DNA of 64,000 nucleotides from the NCBI RefSeq assembly GCF_000003605.2, contig NW_003130646.1, positions 1 through 64,000 on the forward strand, read 5' to 3'. Origin of the DNA: Saccoglossus kowalevskii (Eukaryota > Hemichordata > Enteropneusta > Harrimaniidae). Positions within the stretch are counted from its first letter, which is position 1. Each line of letters starts with the position of its first letter. Positions 26,230-40,022 of the stretch are shown in pieces. Made by a program: the position numbers and the translations under genes. The notes below the pieces were generated by a model. The model had not been told where the DNA came from, searched no databases, and worked only from the letters and a program-made list of their open reading frames with translations.

Positions 26230-27100
26230 AACTGTGTGATCCAGAATTTTAGCTACTAATTACAATGTATTCAGATGTGGATACTGTGAACTGTGTGATC
26301 CAGTATTATAGCTACTAATTACAATGTATTCAGATGTGGATACTGTGAACTCTGTGATCCAGTATTATAGCTACTAATTACAATGTATTCAGATGTGGAT
26401 ACTATGAACTGTGTGATCCAGTGTTATAGCTACTAATTACAATGTATTCAGATGTGGATACTGTGAACTGTGTGATCCAGAATTATAGCTACTAATTACA
26501 ATGGATTCAGATGTGGATTCTGTGAACTGTGTGATCCAGTATTATAGCTACTAATTACAATGTATTCAGATGTGGATACTGTGAACTGTGTGATCCAGTA
26601 TTATAGCTACTAATTACAATGTATTCAGATGTGGATACTGTGAACTGTGTGATCCAGTATTATAGCTACTAATTACAATGTATTCAGATGTGGATACTGT
26701 GAACTGTGTGATCCAGTGTTATAGCTACTAATTACAATGTATTCAGATGTGGATACTGTGAACTGTGTGATCCAGAATCATAGCTACTAATTACAATGTA
26801 TTCAGATGTGGATACTGTGAACTGTGTGATCCAGTATTATAGCTACTAATTACAATGAATTCAGATGTGGATACTGTGAACTCTGTGATCCAGTATTATA
26901 GCTACTAATTACAATGTATTCAGATGTGGATACTATGAACTGTGTGATCCAGTGTTATAGCTACTAATTACAATGTATTCAGATGTGGATACTGTGAACT
27001 GTGTGATCCAGAATTATAGCTACTAATTACAATGGATTCAGATGTGGATTCTGTGAACTGTGTGATCCAGTATTATAGCTACTAATTACAATGTATTCAG
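26230..27100. repeat. 9-monomer duplication (531 bp)
   Basis: GAACTCTG (26,350 and 26,881), CTATGAAC (26,401 and 26,932) and ATGGATTC (26,501 and 27,032) each recur at exactly 531 bp. The left copy has an extra CAGAATTTTAG monomer; the right has CAGAATCATAG and an EcoRI-type GAATTC at 26,857. Confidence 0.86.
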
Positions 27101-27439
27101 ATGTGGATACTGTGAACTGTGTGATCCAGAATTATATCTACTAATTACAATGTATTCAGATGTGGATACTGTGAACTGTGTGATCCAGTATTATAGCTAC
27201 TAATTACAATGTATTCAGATGTGGATACTGTGAACTGTGTGATCCAGTATTATAGCTACTAATTACAATGTATTCAGATGTGGATACTGTGAACTGTGTG
27301 ATCCAGTATTATAGCTACTAATTACAATGTATTCAGATGTGGATACTGCGAACTATGTGATCCAGTATTATAGCTACTAATTACAATGTATTCAGATGTG
27401 GATACTGTGAACTGTGTGATCCAGTATTATAGCTACTAA

Positions 27440-28029
27440 TTACAAGATATTCAGATGTGGATACTGTGAACTGTGTGATCCAGTATTATAGCTACTAATT
27501 ACAATGTATTCAGATGTGGATTCTGTGAACTGTGTGATCCAGTATTATAGCTACTAATTACAATGTATTCAGATGTGGATACTGTGAACTGTGTGATCCA
27601 GAATTATATCTACTAATTACAATGTATTCAGATGTGGATCCTGTGAACTGTGTGATCCAGTATTATAGCTACTAATTACAATGTATTCAGATGTGGATAC
27701 TGTGAACTGTGTGATCCAGTATTATAGCTACTAATTACAATATATTCAGATGTGGATACTGTGAACTGTGTGATCCAGTATTATAGCTACTAATTACAAT
27801 GTATTCAGATGTGGATTCTGTGAACTGTGTGATCCAGTATTATAGCTACTAATTACAATGTATTCAGATGTGGATACTGTGAACTGTGTGATCCAGAATT
27901 ATATCTACTAATTACAATGTATTCAGATGTGGATCCTGTGAACTGTGTGATCCAGTATTATAGCTACTAATTACAATGTATTCAGATGTGGATACTGTGA
28001 ACTGTGTGATCCAGTATTATAGCTACTAA
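27440..28029. repeat. 5-monomer duplication (2 x 295 bp)
   Basis: GGATCC at 27,636 and 27,931 is 295 bp (5 x 59) apart, each preceded by GATTCTG and CAGAATTATATC. The left copy starts with ACAAGATATTC, the right with ACAATATATTC. A related block at 32-33 kb has a single copy, so the duplication is specific to this locus. Confidence 0.86.
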
Positions 28030-28819
28030 TTACAATGTATTCAGATGTGGATACTGTGAACTGTGTGATCCAGTATTATAGCTACTAATTACAATGTATT
28101 CAGATGTGGATACTGTGAACTGTGTGATCCAGTGTTATAGCTACTAATTACAATGTATTCAGATGTGGATACTGTGAACTGTGTGATCCAGAATTATAGC
28201 TACTAATTACAATGTATTCAGATGTGGATACTGTGAACTGTGTGATCCAGTATTATAGCTACTAATTACAATGTATTCAGATGTGGATACTGTGAACTCT
28301 GTGATCCAGTATTATAGCTACTAATTACAATGTATTCAGATGTGGATACTATGAACTGTGTGATCCAGTGTTATAGCTACTAATTACAATGTATTCAGAT
28401 GTGGATACTGTGAACTGTGTGATCCAGAATTATAGCTACTAATTACAATGGATTCAGATGTGGATTCTGTGAACTGTGTGATCCAGTATTATAGCTACTA
28501 ATTACAATGTATTCAGATGTGGATACTGTGAACTGTGTGATCCAGTATTATAGCTACTAATTACAATGTATTCAGATGTGGATACTGTGAACTGTGTGAT
28601 CCAGTATTATAGCTACTAATTACAATGTATTCAGATGTGGATACTGTGAACTGTGTGATCCAGTGTTATAGCTACTAATTACAATGTATTCAGATGTGGA
28701 TACTGTGAACTGTGTGATCCAGTATTATAGCTACTAATTACAATGTATTCAGATGTGGATACTGTGAACTGTGTGATCCAGTATTATAGCTACTAATTAC
28801 AATGTATTCAGATGTGGAT

Positions 28820-29020
28820 ACTGTGAGCTGTGTGATTAAGTATTATAGCTACTAATTACAATGTATTCAGATGTGGATACTGTGAGCTGTGTGATCCAGT
28901 ATTATAGCTACTAATTCAAATGTATTCAGATGCGAATACTGTGAACTGTGTGATCCAGTATTATAGCTACCAATTACAATGTATTTAGATGTGGATACTG
29001 TGAACTGTGTGTTCCAGTAT
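28820..29020. repeat. Variant-dense monomer patch
   Basis: Four adjacent monomers carry an unusual density of changes: GAGCTG with GATTAAG, GAGCTG again, CTAATTCAAATG with GATGCGAATAC, CTACCAATT with GTATTTAGATG and GTGTTCC. GATTAAG removes the regular GATC. I found no close copy of this combination elsewhere in the window. Confidence 0.78.
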
Positions 29021-29699
29021 TATAGCTACTAATTACAATGTATTCAGATGTGGATACTGTGAACTGTGTGATCCAGTATTATAGCTACTAATTACAATGT
29101 ATTCAGATGTGGATACTGTGAACTCTGTGATCCAGTATTATAGCTACTAATTACAATGTATTCAGATGTGGATACTATGAACTGTGTGATCCAGTATTAT
29201 AGCTACTAATTACAATGTATTCAGATGTGGATACTGTGAACTGTGTGATCCAGTATTATAGCTACTAATTACAATGTATTCAGATGTGGATTCTGTGAAC
29301 TGTGTGATCCAGTATTATAGCTACTAATTACAATGTATTCAGATGTGGATACTGTGAACTGTGTGATCCAGAATTATATCTACTAATTACAATGTATTCA
29401 GATGTGGATTCTGTGAACTGTGTGATTCAGAATTATAGCTACTAATTACAATGTATTCAGATGTGGATACTGTGAACTGTGTGATCCAGTATTATAGCTA
29501 CTAATTACAATGTATTCAGATGTGGATACTGTGAAGTGTGTGATCCAGTATTATAGCTACTAATTACAATGTATGCAGATGTGGATACTGTGAACTGTGT
29601 GATCCAGTATTATAGCTACTAATTACAATGTATTCAGATGTGGATACTGTGAACTGTGTGATCCAGTATTATAGCTACTAATTACAATGTATTCAGATG

Positions 29700-30110
29700 T
29701 GGATACTGCGAACTGTGTGATCCAGTATTATAGCTACTAATTACAATGTATTCAGATGTGGATACTGTGAACTGTGTGTTCCAGTATTATAGCTACTAAT
29801 TACAATGTATTCAGATGTGGATACTGTGAACTGTGTGATCCAGAATTATATCTACTAATTACAATATATTCGGATGTGGATACTGTGAACTGTGTGATCC
29901 AGTATTATAGCTACTAATTACATTGTATTCAGATGTGGATACTGTGAACTGTGTGATCCAGTATTATAGCTACTAATTACAATGTATTCAGATGTGGATA
30001 CTGTGAACTGTGTGATCCAGTATTATAGCTACTAATTACAATGTATTCAGATGTGGATACTGTGAACTGTGTGATCCAGTATTATAGCTACTAATTACAA
30101 TGTATTCAGA
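29700..30110. repeat. Dispersed block R, copy 2
   Basis: CTGCGAAC, GTGTGTTCC (29,774), CAGAATTATATC, AATATATTCGGATG and ACATTGTATTC in the order of copy 1 at 5.3-5.7 kb. The next copy starts 767 bp (13 x 59) later. Confidence 0.85.
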
Positions 30111-30466
30111 TGTGGATACTGTGAACTGTGTGATCCAGTATTATAGCTACTAATTACAATGTATTCAGATGTGGATACTGTGAACTGTGTGATTCAGAAT
30201 TATAGCTACTAATTACAATGTATTCAGATGTGGATACTGTGAACTGTGTGATCCAGTATTATAGCTACTAATTACAATGTATTCAGATGTGGATACTGTG
30301 AACTGTGTGATCCAGTATTATAGCTACTAATTACAATGTATTCAGATGTGGATACTGTGAACTGTGTGATCCAGTATTATAGCTACTAATTACAATGTAT
30401 TCAGATGTGGATACTGTGAACTGTGTGATCCAGTATTATAGCTACTAATTACAATGTATTCAGATG

Positions 30467-30900
30467 TGGATACTGCGAACTGTGTGATCCAGTATTATAG
30501 CTACTAATTACAATGTATTCAGATGTGGATACTGTGAACTGTGTGTTCCAGTATTATAGCTACTAATTACAATGTATTCAGATGTGGATACTGTGAACTG
30601 TGTGATCCAGAATTATATCTACTAATTACAATATATTCGGATGTGGATACTGTGAACTGTGTGATCCAGTATTATAGCTACTAATTACATTGTATTCAGA
30701 TGTGGATACTGTGAACTGTGTGATCCAGTATTATAGCTACTAATTACAATGTATTCAGATATGGATACTGTGAACTGTGTGATCCAGTATTATAGCTACT
30801 AATTACTAATGTATTCAGATGTGGATACTGTGAACTGTGTGATCCTGTATTATAGCTACTAATTACAATGTATTCAGATGTGGATACTGTGAACTGTGTG
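30467..30900. repeat. Dispersed block R, copy 3
   Basis: Same series with GTGTGTTCC at 30,541, plus GATATGGATAC and GATCCTG as in copy 1, making copies 1 and 3 closer than 2 and 3. It carries a private 1-bp insertion, AATTACTAATG, near 30,806. Confidence 0.86.
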
Positions 30901-31179
30901 ATCCAGTATTATAGCTACTAAATACAATGTATTCAGATGTGGATACTGTGAACTGTGTGATCCAGTATTATAGCTACTAATTACAATGTATTCAGATGTG
31001 GATACTGTGAACTGTGTGATCCAGTATCATACCTACTAATTACAATGTATTCAGATGTGGATACTGTGAACTGTGAGATCCAGTATTATAGCTACTAATT
31101 ACAATGTATTCAGATGTGGATACTGTGAACTGTGTGATCCAGTATTACAGCTACTAATTACAATGTATTCAGATGTGGA

Positions 31180-31500
31180 TACTGTGAACTATTTTGATCC
31201 AGAATTATAGCTACTAATTACAATGTATTCAGATGTGGATACTGTGAACTGTGTGATCCAGTATTATAGCTACTAATTACAATGTATTCAGATGTGGATA
31301 CTGTGAACTGTGTGATCCAGTATTATAGCTACTAATCACAATGTATTCAGATGTGGATACTGTGAACTGTGTGATCCATAATTATAGCTACTAATTACAA
31401 TGTATTCAGACGTGGATACTGTGAACTGTGTGATCCAGTATTATAGCTACTAATTACAATGTATTCAGATGTTGATACTGTGAACTGTGTGATCCAGAAT
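31180..31500. repeat. ATTTTGATCC and CCATAATT block
   Basis: The 1-bp-longer GAACTATTTTGATCC (31,190) is followed by AATCACAATG, GATCCATAATT, GACGTGG and GATGTTGATAC. The same order, led by the same insertion, occurs at 44,761-45,170; a related GAACTGTTTTGATCC is at about 62,286. Confidence 0.85.
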
Positions 31501-31899
31501 TATAGCTACTAATTACAATGTATTCAGATGTGGATACTGTGAAATGTGTGATCCAGTATTATAGCTACTAATTACAATGTATTCAGATGTGGATACTGTG
31601 AACTGTGTGATCCAGCATTATAGCTACTAATTACAATGTATTCAGATGTGGATACTGTGAACTGTGTGATCCAGTATTATAGCTACTAATTACAATGTAT
31701 TCAGATGTGGATACTGTGAACTGTGTGATCCAGTATTATAGCTACTAATTACAATGTATTCAGATGTGGGTACAGTGAACTGTGTAATCCAGAATTATAG
31801 CTACTAATTACAATGTATTCAGATGTGAATACTGTGAACTGTGTGATCCAGTGTTATAGCTACTAATTACAATGTATTCAGATGTGGATACTGTGAATT

Positions 31900-33100
31900 G
31901 TGTGATCCAGTATTATAGCTACTAATTACAATGTATTCAGATGTGGATACTGTGAACTGTGTGATCCAGTGTTATAGCTACTAATTACAATGTATTCAGA
32001 TGTGGATACTGTGAACTGTGTGATCCAGTGTTATAGCTACTAATTACAATGTATTCAGATGTGGATACTGTGAACTGTGTGATCCAGTGTTATAGCTACT
32101 AATTACAATGTATTCAGATGTGGATACTGTGAACTGTGTGATCCAGAATCATAGCTACTAATTACAATGTATTCAGATGTGGATACTGTGAACTGTGTGA
32201 TCCAGTATTATAGCTACTAATTACAATGAATTCAGATGTGGATACTGTGAACTCTGTGATCCAGTATTATAGCTACTAATTACAATGTATTCAGATGTGG
32301 ATACTATGAACTGTGTGATCCAGTGTTATAGCTACTAATTACAATGTATTCAGATGTGGATACTGTGAACTGTGTGATCCAGAATTATAGCTACTAATTA
32401 CAATGGATTCAGATGTGGATTCTGTGAACTGTGTGATCCAGTATTATAGCTACTAATTACAATGTATTCAGATGTGGATACTGTGAACTGTGTGATCCAG
32501 AATTATATCTACTAATTACAATATATTCAGCTGTGGATACTGTGAACTGTGTGATCCAGTATTATAGCTACTAATTACAATGTATTCAGATGTGGATACT
32601 GTGAACTGTGTGATCCAGTATTATAGCTACTAATTACAATGTATTCAGATGTGGATACTGTGAACTGTGTGATCCAGTATTATAGCTACTAATTACAATG
32701 TATTCAGATGTGGATACTGCGAACTGTGTGATCCAGTATTATAGCTACTAATTACAATGTATTCAGATGTGGATACTGTGAACTGTGTGATCCAGTATTA
32801 TAGCTACTAATTACAATATATTCAGATGTGGATACTGTGAACTGTGTGATCCAGTATTATAGCTACTAATTACAATGTATTCAGATGTGGATTCTGTGAA
32901 CTGTGTGATCCAGTATTATAGCTACTAATTACAATGTATTCAGATGTGGATACTGTGAACTGTGTGATCCAGAATTATATCTACTAATTACAATGTATTC
33001 AGATGTGGATCCTGTGAACTGTGTGATCCAGTATTATAGCTACTAATTACAATGTATTCAGATGTGGATACTGTGAACTGTGTGATCCAGTATTATAGCT
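31900..33100. repeat. Copy of the 26.6-27.7 kb block
   Basis: The EcoRI-type GAATTC at 32,228 and GGATCC at 33,007 both lie 5,371 bp from counterparts at 26,857 and 27,636 (91 x 59 plus 2). CAGAATCATAG, GAACTCTG, CTATGAAC, GGATTC and the cassette match in order. From 33,007, CCAGTGTT follows at +198, the HOR lead-in. Confidence 0.86.
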
Positions 33101-34540
33101 ACTAATTACAATGTATTCAGATGTGGATACTGTGATCTGTGTGATCCAGTATTATAGCTACTAATTACAATGTATTCATATGTGGATACTGTGAACTGTG
33201 TGATCCAGTGTTATAGCTACTAATTACAATGTATTCAGATGTGGATACTGTGAACTGTGTGATCCAGAATTATAGCTACTAATTACAATGTATTCAGATG
33301 TGGATACTGTGAACTGTGTGATCCAGTATTATAGCTACTAATTACAATGTATTCAGATGTGGATACTGTGAACTGTGTGATCCAGTATTATAGCTACTAA
33401 TTACAATGTATTCAGATGCGGATACTGTGAACTGTGTGATCTAGTATTATAGCTACTAATTACAATGTATTCAGATGTGGATATTGTGAATTGTGTGATC
33501 CAGTATTATAGCTACTAATTACAATGTATTCAGATGTGGATACTGTGAGCTGTGTGATCCAGAATTATAGCTACTAATTACAATGTATTCAGATGTGGAT
33601 ACTGTGAACTGTGTGATCCAGTGTTATAGCTACTAATTACAATGTATTCAGATGTGGATACTGTGAACTGTGTGATCCAGTGTTATAGCTACTAATTACA
33701 ATGTATTCAGATGTGGATACTGTGAACTGTGTGATCCAGTGTTATAGCTACTAATTACAATGTATTCAGATGTGGATACAGTGAACTGTGTGATCCAGAA
33801 TTATAGCTACTAATTACAATGTATTCAGATGTGGATTCTGTGAACTGTGTGATCCAGTATTATAGCTACTAATTACAATGTATTCAGATGTGGATTCTGT
33901 GAACTGTGTGATCCAGTATTATAGCTACTAATTACAATGTATTCAGATGTGGATACTGTGAACTGTGTGATCCAGTATTATAGCTACTAATTACAATGTA
34001 TTCAGATGTGGATACTGTGAACTGTGTGATCCAGAATTATATCTACTAATTACAATGTATTCAGATGTGGATACTGTGAACTGTGTGATCCAGTATTATA
34101 GCTACTAATTACAATGTATTCAGATGTGGATACTGTGAACTGTGTGATCCAGTATTATAGCTACTAATTACAATGTATTCAGATGTGGATACTGTGAACT
34201 GTGTGATCGAGTATTATAGCTACTAATTACAATGTATTCAGATGTGGATACTGCGAACTGTGTGATCCAGTATTATAGCTACTAATTACAATGTATTCAG
34301 ATGTGGATACTGTGAACTGTGTGATCCAGTATTATAGCTACTAATTACAATATATTCAGATGTGGATACTGTGAACTGTGTGATCCAGTATTATAGCTAC
34401 TAATTACAATGTATTCAGATGTGGATTCTGTGAACTGTGTGATCCAGTATTATAGCTACTAATTACAATGTATTCAGATGTGGATACTGTGAACTGTGTG
34501 ATCCAGAATTATATCTACTAATTACAATGTATTCAGATGT

Positions 34541-35210
34541 GGATCCTGTGAACTGTGTGATCCAGTATTATAGCTACTAATTACAATGTATTCAGATGTG
34601 GATACTGTGAACTGTGTGATCCAGTATTATAGCTACTAATTACAATGTATTCAGATGTGGATACTGTGAACTGTGTGATCCAGTGTTATAGCTACTAATT
34701 ACAATGTATTCAGATGTGGATACTGTGAACTGTGTGATCCAGTGTTATAGCTACTAATTACAATGTATTCAGATGTGGATACTGTGAACTGTGTGATCCA
34801 GTGTTATAGCTACTAATTACAATGTATTCAGATGTGGATACTGTGAACTGTGTGATCCAGAATCATAGCTACTAATTACAATGTATTCAGATGTGGATTC
34901 TGTGAACTGTGTGATCCAGTATTATAGCTACTAATTACAATGTATTCAGATGTGGATCCTGTGAACTGTGTGATCCAGTATTATAGCTACTAATTACAAT
35001 GTATTCAGATGTGGATACTGTGAACTGTGTGATCCAGTATTATAGCTACTAATTACAATGTATTCAGATGTGGATACTGTGAACTGTGTGATCCAGTATT
35101 ATAGCTACTAATTACAATGTATTCAGATGTGGATACTGTGAACTGTGTGATCCAGTGTTATAGCTACCAATTACAATGTATTCAGATGTGGATACTGTGA
35201 ACTGTGTGAT
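34541..35210. repeat. 7-monomer GGATCC pair
   Basis: GGATCC at 34,541 and 34,954 is 413 bp apart (7 x 59). Both have CCAGTGTT at +198. Between them are three successive CAGTGTT monomers and CAGAATCATAG. A similar run of CAGTGTT monomers is at about 31,970-32,090 and 33,620-33,730. Confidence 0.8.
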
Positions 35211-37689
35211 CCAGAATTATAGCTACTAATTACAATGTATTTAGATGTGGATACTGTGAACTGTGTGATCCAGTATTATAGCTACTAATTACAATGTATT
35301 CAGATGTGGATACTGTGAACTGTGTGATCCAGTATTATAGCTACTAATTACAATGTATTCAGATGCGGATACTGTGAACTGTGTGATCTAGTATTATAGC
35401 TACTAATTTACAATGTATTCAGATGTGGATATTGTGAATTGTGTGATCCAGTATTATAGCTACTAATTACAATGTATTCAGATGTGGATACTGTGAGCTG
35501 TGTGATCCAGAATTATAGCTACTAATTACAATGTATTCAGATGTGGATACTGTGAACTGTGTGATCCAGTATTATAGCTACTAATTACAATGAATTCAGA
35601 TGTGGATACTGTGAACTCTGTGATCCAGTATTATAGCTACTAATTACAATGTATTCAGATGTGCATACTATGAACTGTGTGATCCAGTGTTATAGCTACT
35701 AATTACAATGTATTCAGATGTGGATACTGTGAACTGTGTGATCCAGAATTATAGCTACTAATTACAATGGATTCAGATGTGGATTCTGTGAACTGTGTGA
35801 TCCAGTATTATAGCTACTAATTACAATGTATTCAGATGTGGATACTGTGAACTGTGCGATCCAGAATTATATCTACTAATTACAATGTATTCAGATGTGG
35901 ATACTGTGAACTGTGTGATCCAGTATTATAGCTACTAATTACAATGTATTCAGATGTGGATACTGTGAACTGTGTGATCCAGTATTATAGCTACTAATTA
36001 CAATGTATTCAGATGTGGATACTGTGAACTGTGTGATCCAGTATTATAGCTACTAATTACAATGTATTCAGATGTGGATACTGTGAACTGTGTGATCCAG
36101 TATTATAGCTACTAATTACAATGTATTCAGATGTGGATACTGCGAACTGTGTGATCCAGTATTATAGCTACTAATTACAATGTATTCAGATGTGGATAGT
36201 GTGAACTGTGTGATCCAGTATTATAGCTACTAATTACAATGTATTCAGATGCGGATACTGTGAACTGTGTGATCCAGTATTATAGCTACTAATTACAATG
36301 TATTCTGATGTGGATACTGTGAGCTGTGTGATCCAGTATTAGAGCTACTAATTACAATGTATTCAGATGTGGATACTGTGAACTGTGTGATCCAGTATTA
36401 TAGCAACTAATTACAATGTATTCAGATGTGGATACTGTGAACTGTGTGATCCAGTATTATAGCTACTAATTACAATGTATTCAGATGTGGATACTGTGAA
36501 CTGTGTGATCCAGTATTATAGCTACTAATTACAATGTATTCAGATGTGGATACTGTGAACTGTGTGATCCAGAATTATATCTACTAATTACAATGTATTC
36601 AGATGTGGATACTGTGAAACTGTGTGATCCAGTATTATAGCTACTAATTACAATGTATTCAGATGTGGATACTGTGAACTGTGTGATCCAGTATTATAGC
36701 TACTAATTACAATGTATTCAGATGTGGATACTGTGAACTGTGTGATCCAGTATTATAGCTACTAATTACAATGTATTCAGATGTGGATACTGTGAACTGT
36801 GTGATCCAGTATTATAGCTACTAATTACAATGTATTCAGATGTGGATACTGCGAACTGTGTGATCCAGTATTATAGCCACTAATTACAATGTATTCAGAT
36901 GTGGATAGTGTGAACTGTGTGATCCAGTATTATAGCTACTAATTACAATGTACTCAGATGTGGATACTGTGAACTGTGTGATCCAGTATTATAGCTACTA
37001 ATTACAATGTATTCAGATGTGGATACTGTGAACTGTGTGATCCAGTATTATAGCTACTAATTACAATGTATTCAGATGTGGATACTGTGAACTGTGTGAT
37101 CCAGTATTATAGCTACTAATTACAATGTATTCAGATGTGGATACTGTGAACTGTGTGATCCAGTATTATAGCTACTAATTACAATGTATTCAGATGTGGA
37201 TACTGCGAACTGTGTGATCCAGTATTATAGCTACTAATTACAATGTATTCAGATGTGGATACTGTGAACTGTGTGATCCAGTATTATAGCTACTAATTAC
37301 AATGTATTCAGATGTGGATACTGTGAACTGTGTGATCCAGAATTATATCTACTAATTACAATATATTCAGATGTGGATACTGTGAACTGTGTGATCCAGT
37401 ATTATAGCTACTAATTACATTGTATTCAGATGTGGATACTGTGAACTGTGTGATCCAGTATTATAGCTACTAATTACAATGTATTCAGATGTGGATACTG
37501 TGAACTGTGTGATCCAGTATTATAGCTACTAATTACAATGTATTCAGATGTGGATACTGTGAACTGTGTGATCCAGTATTATAGCTACTAATTACAATGT
37601 ATTCAGATGTGGATACTGTGAACTGTGTGATCCAGTATTATAGCTACTAATTACAATGTATTCAGATGTGGATACTGCGAACTGTGTGA

Positions 37690-38770
37690 TCCAGTTTTAT
37701 AGCTACTAATTACAATGTTTTCAGTTTGGATACTGTGAACTGTGTGATCCAGTATTATAGCTACTAATTACAATGTATCAGATGTGGATACTGTGAACTG
37801 TGTGATCCAGAATTATAGCTACTAATTACAATATATTCAGATGTGGATTCTGTGAACTGTGTGATCCAGTATTATAGCAACTAATTACAATGTATTCAGA
37901 TGTGGATACTGTGAACTGTGTGTATCCAGTATTATAGCTACTAATTACAATGTATTCAGATGTGGATACTGTGCACTGTGTGATCCAGAATTATAGCTAC
38001 TAATTACAATGTATTCAGATGTGGATACTGTGAACTGTGTGATCCAGTAATATAGCTACTAATTACAATGTATTCAGATGTGGATACTGTGAACTGTGTG
38101 ATCCAGTATTATAGCTACTAATTACAATGTATTCAGATGTGGATACAGTGATCTGTGTGATCCAGAATTATAGCTACTAATTACAATGTATTCAGATGTG
38201 GATACTGTGAACTGTGTGATCCAGTGTTATAGCTACTAATTACAATGTATTCAGATGTGGATACTGTGAATTGTGTGATCCAGTATTATAGCTACTAATT
38301 ACAATGTATTCAGATGTGGATACTGTGAACTGTGTGATCCAGTGTTATAGCTACTAATTACAATGTATTCAGATGTGGATACTGTGAACTGTGTGATCCA
38401 GAATTATAGCTACTAATTACAATATATTCAGATGTGGATTCTGTGAACTGTGTGATCCAGTATTATAGCTACTAATTACAATGTATTCAGATGTGGATAC
38501 TGTGAACTGTGTGATCCAGAATTATATTTACTAATTACAATGTATTCAGATGTGGATACTGTGAACTGTGTGATCCAGTATTATAGCTACTAAGTCCAAT
38601 GTATTCAGATGTGGGTGCTGTGAACTGTGTGATCCAGTATTATAGCTACTAATTACAATGTATTTAGATGTGACACTGGGAACTGTGTGATCTAGTATTA
38701 TAGCTACTAATTACAATGTATTCAGATGTGGATACTGTGAACTATGTGATACAAGAATTATAGCTACTAA
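37690..38770. repeat. Second indel cluster
   Basis: Five 1-bp length changes in about 1.1 kb: GTTTTCAGTTTGG (about 37,720), GTATCAG (37,780), GTGTGTATCCAG (37,921), GATGTGACACTGGG (38,667) and GATACAAGAATT (38,750). The segment also has CTGTGCACTG and CAGTAATATAG variants. As at 2.3-3.6 kb, indels and rare substitutions coincide. Confidence 0.83.
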
Positions 38771-39576
38771 TTACAATGTATTCAGATGTGGATACTGTGA
38801 ACTGTGTGATCCAGTATTATAGCTACTAATTACAATGTATTCAGATGTGGATACTGTGAACTGTGTGATCCAGTATTATAGCTACTAATTACAATGTATT
38901 CAGATGTAGATACTGTGAACTGTGTGATCCAGTATTATAGCTACTAATTACAATGTATTCAGATGTGGATACTGCGAACTGTGTGATCCAGTATTATAGC
39001 TACTAATTACAATGTATTGAGGTGTGGATACTGTGAACTGTGTGATCCAGTATTATAGCTACTAATTACAATGTATTCAGATGTGGATACTGTGAACTGT
39101 GTGATCCAGTATTATAGCTACTAATTACAATGTATTCAGATGTGGATACTGTGAACTGTGTGATCCAGTATTATAGCTACTAATTACAATGTATTCAGAT
39201 GTGGATACTGTGAACTGTGTGATCCAGTATTATAGCTACTAATTACAATGTATTCAGATGTGGATACTGCGAACTGTCTGATCCTGTATTATAGCTACTA
39301 ATTACAATGTATTCAGATGTGGATACTGTGAACTGTGTGATCCAGTATTATAGCTACTAATTACAATGTATTCTGATGTGGATACTGTGAACTGTGTGAT
39401 CCAGTGTTATAGCTACTAATTACAATGTATTCAGATGTGGATACTATAAACTGTGTGATCCAGAATTATAGCTACTAATTACAATGTACTCAGATGTGGA
39501 TTCTGTGAACTGTGTGATCCAGTATTATAGCTACTAATTACAATGTATTCAGATGTGGATACTGTGAACTGTGTGA

Positions 39577-40022
39577 TCCAGAATTATATCTACTAATTAC
39601 AATGTATTCAGATGTGGATACTGTGAACTGTGTGATCCAGTATTATAGCTACTAAGTCCAATGTTTTCAGATGTGGATACTGTGAACTGTGTGATCCAGT
39701 ATTATAGCTACTAATTACAGTGTATTCAGATGTGGATACTGTGAACTGTGTGATCCAGTATTATAGCTACTAATTACAATGTATTCAGATGTGGATACTG
39801 TGAACTGTGTGATCCAGTATTATAGCTACCAATTACAATGTATTCAGATGTGGTTACTGTGAACTGTGTGATCCAGTATTATAGCTACTAATTAGAATGT
39901 ATTCAGATGTGGATACTGTGAACTGTGTGATCCAGAATTATAGCTACTAATTACAATGTATTCAGATGTGGATACTGTGAACTGTGTGATCTAGTATTAT
40001 AGCTACTAATTACAATGAATTC
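39577..40022. repeat. Dispersed block Q, copy 2
   Basis: CAGAATTATATC, CTAAGTCCAATG, ACAGTGTATTC, CTACCAATT, GTGGTTACTG, ATTAGAATG, GATCTAG and GAATTC at 40,017, in the order of copy 1 at 2.44-3.06 kb but two monomers shorter. Confidence 0.87.

Larger units (their letters stand above)
23957..30800. repeat. Longest indel-free span (about 6.8 kb)
   Basis: About 116 consecutive monomers in perfect 59-bp register. The span includes several CAGTGTT/CAGAATT/GATTCTG cassettes, the 9-monomer duplication at 26.2-27.1 kb, the 5-monomer duplication at 27.4-28.0 kb and a variant-rich patch at 28.8-29.0 kb. Substitutions are as common as elsewhere, so the register is kept even where sequence varies. Confidence 0.8.
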
